Notes under the pieces: generated by a model | Database searches by the model: none | Told to the model about the DNA's origin: nothing | Seen by the model: only the letters and a program-made list of their open reading frames with translations | NCBI RefSeq assembly: GCF_019042215.1 | Contig: NZ_JAHQCS010000064.1 | Coordinates: 1 to 39,942, forward strand | Length of the DNA stretch: 39,942 nucleotides | Reading direction: 5' to 3' | From: Evansella tamaricis | GTDB lineage: Bacteria > Bacillota > Bacilli > Bacillales > Salisediminibacteriaceae | Translations under genes and position numbers: made by a program | Part shown: piece after piece, positions 9,480-17,883 of the stretch | Numbering within the stretch: position 1 is the first letter of the stretch | Layout of the letters: each line of letters opens with the position of its first letter

Positions 9480-9550
9480 AGTCTTATCTCACTCCCCATA
9501 AAATTTCCTATTTTATACTGTTTGTCGATAAACCACCCCCTATACATAAG

Positions 9551-9588
9551 AAAAAAGGTACTGGAGAAAATTGCTCCGTACCTTTTTT
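9551..9588. terminator. Bidirectional terminator after ylbE
   Basis: AAAAAAGGTAC and GTACCTTTTTT flank GGAG/CTCC with one bulge, giving A and T tracts on both sides. The hairpin reaches into the ylbE stop codon (9587-9589). It separates the ylbD-ylbE operon from the XPB unit. Confidence 0.85.
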
Positions 9589-9823
9589 ACTTCGAATTAA
9601 AGTTTTTCATCATCTCAAGCATCATCATTGCCATATTCATATTATTTTGAATGCGATCCATTCGCTGGGGAAAGGTTTTGCCGTAAAACACTTTTGAATC
9701 CTTTTCCATTTGAGAAAGAAGAGATGGATCCCTTGATAACTTTCTGTACCATTTGGGATTGACACGGAGAAAATGGTGTAATTCACGGTCCTGCTTAATA
9801 TACTGATAAACTTCTGGTCTCAT
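9587..9823 (-). CDS. ylbE: YlbE-like family protein
   Basis: This is a 78-residue cytosolic protein of the YlbE family (79 in B. subtilis). It starts MRPEVYQYI, has the conserved block FLRVNPKWYRKLSRDP, and ends in a methionine-rich helix (MNMAMMMLEMMKNF). The function is unknown. It lies 34 bases after ylbD in the same direction and ends on the hairpin at 9551-9588. Confidence 0.9.
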   Translation of the reverse strand: MRPEVYQYIKQDRELHHFLRVNPKWYRKLSRDPSLLSQMEKDSKVFYGKTFPQRMDRIQNNMNMAMMMLEMMKNFNSK

Positions 9824-9857
9824 GCGACGATCCCCCTTAACTTAACTTTTTATCTCG

Positions 9858-10316
9858 CTAGTCATCATTATACGAGAAAGGGGAGTTTTGCTGCTGGTTA
9901 TTAGTAGGTGGTGGAGAGTTTGGGTTATTTGGCGAACGAAACTGACCTAATAATTCTTGTACTGATGCTAGGACGCCACTGAATTGAGACAAAGAACTTT
10001 GTAAATCATTAAAATTAACTTTCTTTAAGAGTGCCAGTAGATCTTGAGTAGTGGATGACTCCTCTTTTTCTTCATCCTCTTCCCCTTCGTCTTGTTCCGC
10101 ATCTGTATTCTTTTCTTTATCCTTTGACTTTTTACTACCTTTTGCAGATTTTTTTTCCCGATAAGTATCCCAAATCTCATCTTCTTCTCCAAAAAGAATG
10201 TATTCTTCAAATAAATCCTGCAGTGTTTTATCCCCAGTTTTTACATCTTTAAGGACATGAGGGTTATTTTTGACGAACAGTTTAAATTTTCGAACATCAG
10301 GATGACTTGAAGCCAT
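9858..10316 (-). CDS. ylbD: YlbD-like spore coat protein
   Basis: This 152-residue protein belongs to the YlbD coat family. The conserved N-terminal part includes HPDVRKFKLFVKNNP and the segment LFEEYILFGEEDEIWDTY. A highly charged Lys/Glu linker follows (about residues 54-86), then a helical stretch and a Pro/Asn/Gln-rich tail that is probably disordered. The family is expressed in the mother cell and found in the spore coat. The ATG has a perfect TAGGAGGTG upstream. It is first in the operon with ylbE. ylbC, its neighbour in B. subtilis, is absent. Confidence 0.88.
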   Translation of the reverse strand: MASSHPDVRKFKLFVKNNPHVLKDVKTGDKTLQDLFEEYILFGEEDEIWDTYREKKSAKGSKKSKDKEKNTDAEQDEGEEDEEKEESSTTQDLLALLKKVNFNDLQSSLSQFSGVLASVQELLGQFRSPNNPNSPPPTNNQQQNSPFSYNDD

Positions 10317-10422
10317 TTTTTACACCTCCTAGTCATTCGACTAGATTACTCGTTACTACATTGTAATGCGAATATAGGTGTCCAAGTGCGCCCATTTTAC
10401 ATTTGGATCGATTATTATCCTC

Positions 10423-10519
10423 GTTCATCGGGCAAAACGCCGCGTCCTTTGGCATGCCCGATATTAGGACGTCCTGTCCGTCCATCGGGCAAAACGCCGC
10501 GTCCTTTGGCATGCCCGAA
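10423..10519. repeat. Repeat R1, about 1.7 units of a 57-bp tandem palindrome
   Basis: Each unit holds GGGCAAAACGCC, then CGTCC, then GGCATGCCC, forming a hairpin with complementary GGGCA/TGCCC arms. It is followed by GATATTAGGACGTCCTGTCC with its own GGACGTCC palindrome. This copy carries GCGTCCTTTGGC where the other copies have CACGTCCTGTGG. It lies between the ylbB terminator and the start of ylbD. Confidence 0.85.
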
Positions 10520-10537
10520 TCTTTTAAAAAATCTTTC

Positions 10538-10577
10538 AAAAAAACTGCCTTAACATCTGGAACATGTTAAGACAGTT
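10538..10577 (-). terminator. Intrinsic terminator of ylbB
   Basis: Arms at 10543-10556 and 10564-10577 pair over 14 bases with a single mismatch and a seven-base loop. On the minus strand the hairpin is followed by a T tract (10538-10544). Confidence 0.88.
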
Positions 10578-10597
10578 CTGATATAAAGTACACTTTT

Positions 10598-11026
10598 TTA
10601 ATGATGATAATGTTGTTGCTCTGAGATTTCAGATAATGCGTAACCAGCTTCATCTTCCGTTGAGGTGTGGACTGCAAGATCTCCTAATGCAACAATACCT
10701 ACTAAGCGATTTCCGTCAACGATAGGGAGACGGCGAATTTGATTTTCTGCCATCATTTTTGCGGCATCATCAACGCTCATATCTGCACCTGCTGTCATCA
10801 GATTCTCCGTCATAATATCCGTAACAGCTGTTGAGTTAGGCTTCTTTTCAGCTACTCCCCTTACAACAATGTCACGATCTGTAATCATTCCGATTAATTC
10901 CTCCCCTTCACAAATAGGGATCGCACCACAATCATTGTCTTTCATTTTGACTGCCGCTTCAAAAACGTTATCCTTTGGATTACAGATTTCTACTTCACTA
11001 GTCATTACTTCACGTAAAGTTTTCAT
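10598..11026 (-). CDS. ylbB: CBS domain protein YlbB
   Basis: This 142-residue protein consists of two CBS domains (a Bateman pair). Repeated features are MTSEVEICNPKDNV / MTENLMTAGADMSV and the paired strands GAIPICEGEELIGMITDRDI / RRLPIVDGNRLVGIVALGDL. Such pairs usually bind adenine nucleotides and act as sensors, but no effector domain is attached and the ligand is unknown. The C-terminus ends in a His-rich QQHYHH tail. It is monocistronic: its own terminator follows and ylbA is divergent. Confidence 0.9.
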   Translation of the reverse strand: MKTLREVMTSEVEICNPKDNVFEAAVKMKDNDCGAIPICEGEELIGMITDRDIVVRGVAEKKPNSTAVTDIMTENLMTAGADMSVDDAAKMMAENQIRRLPIVDGNRLVGIVALGDLAVHTSTEDEAGYALSEISEQQHYHH

Positions 11027-11221
11027 TAACAGTTCCCTCCATTAAACTTATATTACTTTTTTTATAATGCACAAATTTTCCACATTCATACCGGTAACTA
11101 GTCCATTACTTTTCGATGCCCTTAAGTTTTTTTGTTTAAACCATTGATTTCGTTGCATCCTTTATCATTTCGTAATATCATTAGATAGAAAACGTTAGTT
11201 GACCCGATAGGAGGTAGAAAT

Positions 11222-11572
11222 ATGAAATTTGAAGAAACAGGTCTTGAAGGGCTAAAAATTGAGTTTCAAGCGTTAGAGGAGATCATGGAAAAAGCAGGTT
11301 TTCATTATGTTTATGACTATGAAAGAGTTACTTTTGATTATAAAATGGTCGTTCGTGATGATATATTCTATTTCCGTGTGCAGGCATTTGCAGTAGAAGG
11401 TGAAATTCCATCACCACATGGTATAGTACAATTGTTAACACCTCTGTTAGGAAAGCACTATTATCCACACGGTGTGGAATATGATGAGGAGTTCCCAAAA
11501 AACATTATTGAAAAATGCAATAAAAAAATTGGGTTAATAAAAGAGGAAATTAAAAGCGAAGCAGTATCTTAA
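11222..11572 (+). CDS. ylbA: YlbA, YugN-like family protein
   Basis: This 116-residue protein of the YugN-like family corresponds to YlbA of B. subtilis by position and type. It starts MKFEETGLEGLKIEF and contains WD-like substitutions such as FHYVYDYERVTFDYKMV and the conserved GKHYYPHGVEYDEEFP. The function is unknown; no membrane segment or catalytic motif is seen. The ATG has an excellent TAGGAGGT upstream. It is divergent from ylbB and is followed by its own hairpin at 11604-11666. Confidence 0.85.
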   Translation: MKFEETGLEGLKIEFQALEEIMEKAGFHYVYDYERVTFDYKMVVRDDIFYFRVQAFAVEGEIPSPHGIVQLLTPLLGKHYYPHGVEYDEEFPKNIIEKCNKKIGLIKEEIKSEAVS

Positions 11573-11603
11573 GTTCTACATAAATTTGAATAAAATAAAA
11601 TGG

Positions 11604-11666
11604 AAAAGTTTTCGTTGCTGCTTTGATAAGGATGACTATCAAAGTTCATCGAAGGCTTTTCTTTTT
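11604..11666 (+). terminator. Terminator of ylbA
   Basis: A long imperfect stem has core arms CTTTGATA (11621-11628) and TATCAAAG (11637-11644) and outer AAAAG/CTTTT pairing, ending in CTTTTCTTTTT. Confidence 0.65.
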
Positions 11667-11810
11667 ATGTAAAGTCATATCCCTAATGAATCATTCAAAT
11701 AATATATCACAGGAATATTAAGAGAAAAGTTTTAGGAGTTTTCACTATTATTAGCCTAGTTTTCATACTATAATGGATAGAGATAGTGTTTGGTAGAAAG
11801 GGGCATTAAA

Positions 11811-12866
11811 TTGACGTCGCAATTAATCAAGAAATACGCATACATTGTACTTTGGGTTGTTATTGCTGCCCTTTCAATATACTTTATCTTACCTGTATCA
11901 TTACCTATAATCATTGCCCTAGTTACAGCTTTATTTTTAGCTCCTGCAGTCAAACTTCTCGTTTCCCGAGCCAAATTGTCTAGGAGTATTGCAGTCTTTA
12001 TTGTATTTATTATTTACTTGCTTTTTATTGTCCTAGTGGGTTATTTCTTATTGACACGGGCACTGACACAATTAAATGCATTCCTAGGGTATTTCTTAGA
12101 TTCCATACCGGAAATAAATATGGCGTGGATGAGCTTTTTGGAAAACTTAAAAGAAAGATTTGGGGAATCCCCTGAGATTATAAATGAAATTGATTCTGCC
12201 GTAACCCAAACATTATATGAAATGCGTAGTAACTTACAGCAATTAGATATTATTGGAACTGTCACAAGTATCTTAATTAAAATACCTGCTTATTTAGTTT
12301 CATTCATTGTATATGTAATTGCCCTTTACTTATTCTTACTTGAACTACCAAGATTAAAGGACAAGCTGTTTGGATATATGACTGAGAAAACAGCAGAGAA
12401 GGTTCAATTTATGTCTTCTAGGTTATCTTACGTGATTTTTGGATTTTTCAAAGCACAATTTTTAGTTAGTATCATTATTTTTATCGTTTCTTTAATCGGA
12501 TTACTATTCATAGCACCTGAAGTTGCTATCATCATGACATTGATTATATGGATCATTGATTTTATTCCGATTATCGGTTCTATTGTTATATTGGCTCCAT
12601 GGGCACTCTTTCACCTTATTTCTGGAAATACAGCCTTAGGAGTACAATTACTTGTACTTGCTGCTATCTTATTGACTATACGAAGAACAGTGGAACCTAA
12701 AGTGATGGGGCATCATATTGGCTTGTCCCCATTGGCAACACTTATCTCTTTATATATTGGACTTCAACTATTAGGCGTCCTTGGATTTATTTTAGGTCCT
12801 CTGCTTGTCATTTTGTTCACTAGTGCCAAGGAGGCAGGAATCATTAAACTTAATTTAAAAATTTAA
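11811..12866 (+). CDS. ytvI: Sporulation membrane protein YtvI (AI-2E transporter family)
   Basis: This 351-residue polytopic membrane protein belongs to the AI-2E/PurR-regulated permease superfamily. It has membrane segments at each end, a soluble middle (about residues 90-150), and the conserved C-terminal GHHIGLSPLATLISLYIG. Members called YtvI are sporulation proteins of the mother cell; the substrate is unknown. The TTG at 11811 is the best start, since AAAGGGG lies seven bases upstream. A TTG at 11790 has no such site. CATACTAT near 11765 resembles a sigma-E -10 element, with only a weak -35. In B. subtilis ytvI is not next to ylbA, so this is a local rearrangement. Confidence 0.85.
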   Translation: MTSQLIKKYAYIVLWVVIAALSIYFILPVSLPIIIALVTALFLAPAVKLLVSRAKLSRSIAVFIVFIIYLLFIVLVGYFLLTRALTQLNAFLGYFLDSIPEINMAWMSFLENLKERFGESPEIINEIDSAVTQTLYEMRSNLQQLDIIGTVTSILIKIPAYLVSFIVYVIALYLFLLELPRLKDKLFGYMTEKTAEKVQFMSSRLSYVIFGFFKAQFLVSIIIFIVSLIGLLFIAPEVAIIMTLIIWIIDFIPIIGSIVILAPWALFHLISGNTALGVQLLVLAAILLTIRRTVEPKVMGHHIGLSPLATLISLYIGLQLLGVLGFILGPLLVILFTSAKEAGIIKLNLKI

Positions 12867-12871
12867 CTTCC

Positions 12872-12907
12872 CTGCATGTCATTGTTTAATGACATGCAGT
12901 TTTTTTT
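12872..12907 (+). terminator. Intrinsic terminator of ytvI
   Basis: CTGCATGTCATT (12872-12883) and AATGACATGCAG (12888-12899) form a perfect 12-bp stem with a four-base loop, followed by eight T residues. Confidence 0.95.
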
Positions 12908-12990
12908 CAAATAGACTTCTTGTAAATCTTTCATGTTTATTTATAGTTACATGTGATTTATGTGTTCTTGAACTGCAGACAACATTCAAT

Positions 12991-13150
12991 AAGAAAAGCG
13001 CAAGTGCCTATGGTCACGAGCGTAGGGCAGTGCAGGAATGACAACTAGAAGTCCGATCTTTGACTTCGGTTGTCACTTCCGAAGTGCCCCGCAGCGAGTA
13101 GGCGCTGTAGCTGGACAAATTGCCCGAAGGTGCCAAAACTTATACGCTTA
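12991..13150. repeat. Repeat R2, full copy
   Basis: This complete R2 runs from AATAAGAAAAGCGCAAG through the GACAACTAGAAGTC/GACTTCGGTTGTC stem and CACTTCCGAAGTG palindrome to GGAGCTGGACAA. The tail TTGCCCGAAGGTGCC plus AAAACTTATA follows. The tail stops just before the U-tract of the DUF420 gene terminator. Open frames across it are repeat translations. Confidence 0.92.
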
Positions 13151-13156
13151 TCATTT

Positions 13157-13195
13157 AAAAAAAGCACTCTTAAACAAATGTTTAAGATAATGCTT
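13157..13195 (-). terminator. Intrinsic terminator of the DUF420 (ctaM-like) gene
   Basis: AAGCA...CTTAAAC and GTTTAAG...TGCTT form an interrupted stem (13162-13195). The seven A residues at 13157-13163 give a T tract on the minus strand. Confidence 0.85.
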
Positions 13196-13219
13196 CTTTT
13201 TTTCCTAACTATAAACATG

Positions 13220-13687
13220 TTATCCGCCAATTATGGCACGGAACAGGTTTGTTGTCTCCCCTGGGGTATAGATAACATACAACAGCAAATAAACTCCAAT
13301 ACCTGTAGTTGCGGATATAAACCAAATAATAGAAGTAACAGGACCTAATTTACGGTGACGCTTTAAATTATTTTTGTATCCTGTTACTAATGTAATAATA
13401 CCTAAAACTGCCGCAGTCGTTGCAAATATTATATGAATAATCAAAAATATTTGATAGTAGATTGCCACATTATCCGGTCCACCAAAAGGGGTACTGCCTA
13501 TGAAAAAGGTCTTCGATAAGTATGTTATAAAAAAGATGGTAGCTAGAACAGCGGCCCAGAACATCGCTTTTTTATGGGATTCGATTTTTCTCTTTGAAAT
13601 GAAATACCAACCCACAGCAACAAAAATAGCGCTTAAACCAATAAAGATAGTACTAATAAATGGTAGGAACGTTTCCACAAATCTCAC
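13220..13687 (-). CDS. ctaM: DUF420 membrane protein, CtaM/YozB-like
   Basis: This 155-residue integral membrane protein has about five helices. DUF420 members include YozB of B. subtilis and CtaM of Staphylococcus aureus, which is needed for activity of a heme-copper oxidase. Conserved His residues are present in IESHKKAMF, IIHIIFATTA and KRHRKLG, and could bind heme or copper. It lies downstream of ctaF in the same direction but has its own terminator and is about 310 bases away, so it may have its own promoter. A role in caa3 assembly is inferred from family and position. Confidence 0.8.
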   Translation of the reverse strand: MRFVETFLPFISTIFIGLSAIFVAVGWYFISKRKIESHKKAMFWAAVLATIFFITYLSKTFFIGSTPFGGPDNVAIYYQIFLIIHIIFATTAAVLGIITLVTGYKNNLKRHRKLGPVTSIIWFISATTGIGVYLLLYVIYTPGETTNLFRAIIGG

Positions 13688-13951
13688 TCACCCTTCCAAC
13701 AAGCTTTTATTCCATTTTATAATTATATCTCAATCATTTCTAATAACAAAAAAAGATATGAATAATTTCTAACAATCAATTAAGGAAAACACATGCGCCA
13801 AAATCAGAGATATGTGCTTTTCAGCTGCTCTTCCCCTGTGCAAGTGCGATTCCTCGTTGCAAGCATATAAGCATATAACAGCGGTAGTATGATCCTAGCG
13901 AGTACGCATGGAGCTAGTCATAAATTTGAAACTAATACTTTTATATATTTC
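13688..13951. other. Intergenic stretch with degenerate repeat remnants
   Basis: No gene or clear RNA is seen. The right half holds a decayed R2-like end (GCGAGTACGCATGGAGCTAG near 13898-13917). Short direct AAGCATATAAGCATATAA repeats lie near 13860. ctaG, which follows ctaF in B. subtilis, is not here. Confidence 0.5.
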
Positions 13952-13983
13952 AAAAATATACCCTCGCATAATTGCGAGGGTAT
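13952..13983 (-). terminator. Intrinsic terminator of the ctaBCDEF operon
   Basis: ATACCCTCGC (13958-13967) and GCGAGGGTAT (13974-13983) form a perfect 10-bp stem. The minus strand continues with ATTTTTG. Confidence 0.92.
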
Positions 13984-13996
13984 TTTAAAAATAGTG

Positions 13997-14347
13997 TTAA
14001 AATTTTACAATTCCCAAGAGGAGCATCAATGAAGCAACTGTTGGAATAGCTATCAGAACACCGGTCCAAATCATGGCATTCTGCCACCCGTTTCCACGTT
14101 CATTTAAATGCATAAATACATATAACTGTAATACTACTTGAATACAAGCAAGTAACAGTATAAACGGGATTGCAAATCCAGTAGGGATTGCATCACTGGC
14201 AATTGATATAAACGCTATTGTCGTAAGGAAGATCATAAAAGTAAAGGAAATGAGCTGAGTTCTTAATTCTTTAGCTAATTTTCTTTTCGTTTTCTTTGTA
14301 GGTTCCCCAGTTAATGGGGCTGTTGGATCTATACCATGCTGTGCCAT
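13997..14347 (-). CDS. ctaF: Cytochrome caa3 oxidase subunit IV (CtaF)
   Basis: This 116-residue membrane protein has three helices and belongs to the bacterial cytochrome oxidase subunit IV family (COX4_pro). The family segment QVVLQLYVFMHLNE is present near residues 70-85. It stabilises the caa3 oxidase complex in the cytoplasmic membrane and carries no redox centre. It starts three bases after the ctaE stop and is the last gene before the operon terminator. The N-terminal 35 residues are polar and lysine-rich, facing the cytoplasm. Confidence 0.93.
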   Translation of the reverse strand: MAQHGIDPTAPLTGEPTKKTKRKLAKELRTQLISFTFMIFLTTIAFISIASDAIPTGFAIPFILLLACIQVVLQLYVFMHLNERGNGWQNAMIWTGVLIAIPTVASLMLLLGIVKF

Positions 14348-14350
14348 ATA

Positions 14351-14962
14351 TTAACCTCCTATTCCCATGAGATATACGACTGAGAAGATAAATACCCAAA
14401 CAACATCAATGAAATGCCAGTATAAAACAGCCACATAGAACTTCGGTGCATTAGTCAACGTCAATCCAGATTTTCGGTAGCGGATAATTAAGGTTGTTAT
14501 CCATGCAATACCAAAAGCTACGTGGGCACCATGTGTTCCAACTAAAGTATAGAAAGCAGAACCAAAAGCACTTGTAGTAAAACCTAAGTCGTGTTCCACG
14601 TACTCAACAAACTCGTAAATCTCAAAGCCCAAGAAAGCAGCACCTAACAATACTGTCACTGTCATCCATGTTAATAGACCTTTATAATTCCCCTTTTTCA
14701 TGGATATGATCGCAAAAACACTCGTTAAACTACTTGTTAATAGAATCATGGTCATGATAAACACTAATGGTAAATGGAACAAGTCACTAGGTCCTGGTCC
14801 ACCGTTTAAACTTCCACGAAGACCTAAATAGGTTCCAAATAGACTGGCAAAAAGAATTGTTTCTCCACCAAGGAAAAGCCAAAATCCAAGGTATTTATTT
14901 TTGCCTTCCAATGTTGCTTTTTCCAGATTTGGAGGTAAGGTTTGAACATGCTGATCTGCCAT
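14351..14962 (-). CDS. ctaE: Cytochrome caa3 oxidase subunit III (CtaE)
   Basis: This 203-residue membrane protein with five helices is subunit III of the caa3 terminal oxidase. Family features include FWLFLGGETILFASLF, the conserved Glu in GAAFLGFEIYEF, and the C-terminal YWHFIDVVWVFIFSVVYL. The ATG at 14962 is preferred because a run of six G residues lies eight bases upstream. It lies one base after the ctaD stop, so translation is coupled. An upstream ATG at 14983 would overlap ctaD and has no site. Confidence 0.96.
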   Translation of the reverse strand: MADQHVQTLPPNLEKATLEGKNKYLGFWLFLGGETILFASLFGTYLGLRGSLNGGPGPSDLFHLPLVFIMTMILLTSSLTSVFAIISMKKGNYKGLLTWMTVTVLLGAAFLGFEIYEFVEYVEHDLGFTTSAFGSAFYTLVGTHGAHVAFGIAWITTLIIRYRKSGLTLTNAPKFYVAVLYWHFIDVVWVFIFSVVYLMGIGG

Positions 14963-14963
14963 T

Positions 14964-16805
14964 TTACTTACCCCCCTTATCATTTTTAATCTCTTCTACA
15001 GGTATATGATACCCATGATCTTCTTTTATAGATCTCACAAACATTGCTCCGAATGTAATCGCTAATCCAAGAATGGCAACCCAGATCACTCCATGCTCTC
15101 GGTATATGAAACCAAAACTGGAAATAAATAACCCAATGGATATGATGACTGGCAAAATAGATCCATTCGGCATATGAATATCTCCGAGCGGTTCTGCAGC
15201 TTTCATCTTTCCATCACCTTCATATTTTTCATGCCAATAGGCATCCACATCACGAACAAGTGGCGTTTGCGCAAAATTATATTCTGGTGTAGGAGAAGGA
15301 ATCGTCCACTCTAATGTGCGTCCATCCCATGGATCTCCTGATGTTTCTCGATTCTTCATGGAAACAAAGATATTTACTACAAAGATAATGAAAGCAACAC
15401 CCATCAAAAAAGCACCTATGGTACTAATGAAGTTCATATCATTTAATCCTTGACCATCAAGGTATGACGCAACTCGACGTGGCATACCCATGAGGCCTAG
15501 GAAATGCTGTACAAAGAAAGTTAAATGGAATCCAAATAAGAACATCCAGAAGAAAATTTTACCTAATTTTTCATCTAGCTTATACCCAAACATTCTTGGC
15601 CACCAGTAAAATGCACCACCAAAGATTCCTAGAACAACACCACCGATGATAACATAGTGGAAATGGGCTACTACAAAGTACGTATCATGGAACTGGTAGT
15701 TAGCAGCACTAGTGGCAAGCATAACTCCAGTGACCCCACCCATTACGAACGATGGAATAAATCCTAAAGCAAATAAATTTGCTGTTGTAAACTGTATTCT
15801 TCCCCCCATCATGGTAAAAAGCCAGTTAAAAATCTTAATACCTGTAGGAACAGCAATTGCCATTGTAGCAACAGCGAAAATCGAGTTTGCAATCGGCCCC
15901 ATTCCAACTGTGAACATGTGGTGAGCCCAAACCATGAAACCTAAGAAACCAATCAAAAGAGTTGCAAATACCATTGCAGAGTATCCGAATAAACGTTTCT
16001 TAGAAAAAGTAGAGATAATCTCAGAGAAAATACCAAATGCCGGTAAAATTAAAATATATACTTCCGGATGTCCAAAAATCCAGAATAAATGTTGCCAAAT
16101 AACCACATTACCGCCTGCATGGACGGCGAAATACGTTGCCCCAAAAATACGCTCTAACATAAGTAGTAAAAGTCCGATCGTTAAAGCTGGAAATGCAAAC
16201 AGAATAAGTGTTGATGCAACAAATGTACTCCAAGTAAATAGAGGCATTCTCATCATACTCATACCAGGTGCGCGCATGTTAATAATTGTAACAAGGAAGT
16301 TAATACCACCGATTAACGTACCTGCACCACTAATTTGCAATCCTAAAACATAATAATCAATACCTGTACCTGAATATTCACTGGATAGAGGAACATATGC
16401 AGTCCAACCTGCATCTGGTGCTCCACCAAAAAACCAGCTTAAGTTAAGTAGAATTCCCCCAAAAAGGAATAACCAAAACCCTAATGAGTTAAGGAATGGA
16501 AACGCAACATCACGCGCTCCTATTTGTAATGGAACAATATAGTTCATTAAACCAAATAATATTGGCATCGCTGCCAGGAAAATCATCGTCGTACCGTGCA
16601 TCGTTAATAATTCATTAAACGTTTGCGCCGGTAAGAAGGACGCCTCCGGAAACATTAGCTGAATACGCATTAAAATCGCTTCGAACCCTCCAAGGGCGAA
16701 GAAGAAAGCGCCTGCGACCAAATACATGATACCAATCTTTTTATGGTCGACAGTTGTCAGCCAGTCCCATACTGCGCTTTTTGACTGAGCCTTCGCATAT
16801 GACAC
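14964..16805 (-). CDS. ctaD: Cytochrome caa3 oxidase subunit I (CtaD)
   Basis: This 613-residue catalytic subunit carries low-spin heme and the heme a3-CuB centre that reduces oxygen to water while pumping protons. The CuB/cross-link motif GHPEVY, the His pair in WAHHMFT, and the axial ligands in VAHFHYV are all present, as is the heme a ligand in LLTMHGTTM. About 14 membrane helices are expected. The C-terminal extension (AEPLGDIHMPNGS) is typical of Bacillus caa3. It lies 25 bases after ctaC and is directly coupled to ctaE. Confidence 0.98.
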   Translation of the reverse strand: MSYAKAQSKSAVWDWLTTVDHKKIGIMYLVAGAFFFALGGFEAILMRIQLMFPEASFLPAQTFNELLTMHGTTMIFLAAMPILFGLMNYIVPLQIGARDVAFPFLNSLGFWLFLFGGILLNLSWFFGGAPDAGWTAYVPLSSEYSGTGIDYYVLGLQISGAGTLIGGINFLVTIINMRAPGMSMMRMPLFTWSTFVASTLILFAFPALTIGLLLLMLERIFGATYFAVHAGGNVVIWQHLFWIFGHPEVYILILPAFGIFSEIISTFSKKRLFGYSAMVFATLLIGFLGFMVWAHHMFTVGMGPIANSIFAVATMAIAVPTGIKIFNWLFTMMGGRIQFTTANLFALGFIPSFVMGGVTGVMLATSAANYQFHDTYFVVAHFHYVIIGGVVLGIFGGAFYWWPRMFGYKLDEKLGKIFFWMFLFGFHLTFFVQHFLGLMGMPRRVASYLDGQGLNDMNFISTIGAFLMGVAFIIFVVNIFVSMKNRETSGDPWDGRTLEWTIPSPTPEYNFAQTPLVRDVDAYWHEKYEGDGKMKAAEPLGDIHMPNGSILPVIISIGLFISSFGFIYREHGVIWVAILGLAITFGAMFVRSIKEDHGYHIPVEEIKNDKGGK

Positions 16806-16830
16806 GTTGTTTTACCCCCTTATCAAAACC

Positions 16831-17850
16831 CTATTCTAATACTTTTAAGCTTTTTAAATAATCAATAAGTGCATCCATTTCATCGTCTGCTAAGTTAGGA
16901 AATGGCTGCATTAAGTTTCCTGGTTTCTTCTCAGTTGGATAGCGAATGAAATTTTCTAGGTTTTCATCGTTCTCATCCCAATCAAGGAATCCAGCTATAA
17001 CTGAACGCTCACCAAAGTTAGTTAAGTTGGGACCAAGATCCCCACCTTCACCAGAAATAGCATGACAGCTAATACAGTTTTGCTCAAATACTTCTCTTCC
17101 TTCTGCGGACACAACGTTAACTTCCTCTTCTTCGTCAACGGTACGAGCCATACTCGAAGCCCAAGTATCAAATGTATCCGGGTCAACCGCGATCACTTTA
17201 AAGTCCATTAACCAGTGACCTTCCCCACATAGTTCTGTACATTTACCTTGGTATATCCCCTCTTGAGGCGCAATAAGCCACATGTCATTCGTAATCCCTG
17301 GTACATTATCCTGTTTACCGGCTAAAGCTGGTACCCAGAAAGAGTGAATAACATCACTTGCCTCTAACTCGATGATGATCTTTGTATTAGTTGGGATATA
17401 CATATCTTGACCTGCGACAACATCATAGTCAGGATATTCAAATTCCCACCAAAATTGGTGCGCAGTAACTACGACCCTTACAAAATCATCTTCCTCTTCG
17501 TTAACATCAACATCCGCCAGTGTAAACGTCTGCATAACGTTTGGAATTGCTAAAAATAGAAGCAGAATGATCGGAATTACTGTCCAAACTACCTCTAACG
17601 CTTTATTCCCATGTACCTGTTTCGGTATATGGGTATCTCCCGGACGTTCACGGTACTTGATAATAACAAAAAGATAAATAGCAAATACGACAACAATTAC
17701 AAAAATCATAATATACAGACTTAGCTTGATTAAATCAAATTGAATATCAGCAACTGGCCCTTGTGGGTCTAATGCGGAAAGATTTTGTTTTCCACAACCA
17801 GCCAGAAGCAAGATGAAACCTAATGGAAGTAGTCGCCATAAATACTTCAT
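16831..17850 (-). CDS. ctaC: Cytochrome caa3 oxidase subunit II with cytochrome c domain (CtaC)
   Basis: This 339-residue lipoprotein subunit accepts electrons. A signal peptide with lipobox LLAGC leads to two membrane helices, then the CuA domain with a His in VIHSFWVPA and the ligands CTELCGEGHWLM. A C-terminal fused cytochrome c domain has the heme-binding motif CISCH and a distal Met near MQPFPNL. The fusion is what makes this a caa3 rather than aa3 enzyme. The Glu-rich linker EEEEVNVV separates the domains. It lies 33 bases after ctaB in the operon. Confidence 0.98.
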   Translation of the reverse strand: MKYLWRLLPLGFILLLAGCGKQNLSALDPQGPVADIQFDLIKLSLYIMIFVIVVVFAIYLFVIIKYRERPGDTHIPKQVHGNKALEVVWTVIPIILLLFLAIPNVMQTFTLADVDVNEEEDDFVRVVVTAHQFWWEFEYPDYDVVAGQDMYIPTNTKIIIELEASDVIHSFWVPALAGKQDNVPGITNDMWLIAPQEGIYQGKCTELCGEGHWLMDFKVIAVDPDTFDTWASSMARTVDEEEEVNVVSAEGREVFEQNCISCHAISGEGGDLGPNLTNFGERSVIAGFLDWDENDENLENFIRYPTEKKPGNLMQPFPNLADDEMDALIDYLKSLKVLE

Positions 17851-17883
17851 CTAGTCACAAACCCCTCTTTCTATCCTTAAATA

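Noticed and set aside
9480-9550. Promoter of the XPB gene
   Set aside because: TATAAA-like sequence is present but no -35 at proper spacing, so I did not list it.
13045-13348. Frames across the R2 copy and the 3' end of the DUF420 gene
   Set aside because: Composed of repeat sequence and antisense of a real gene.
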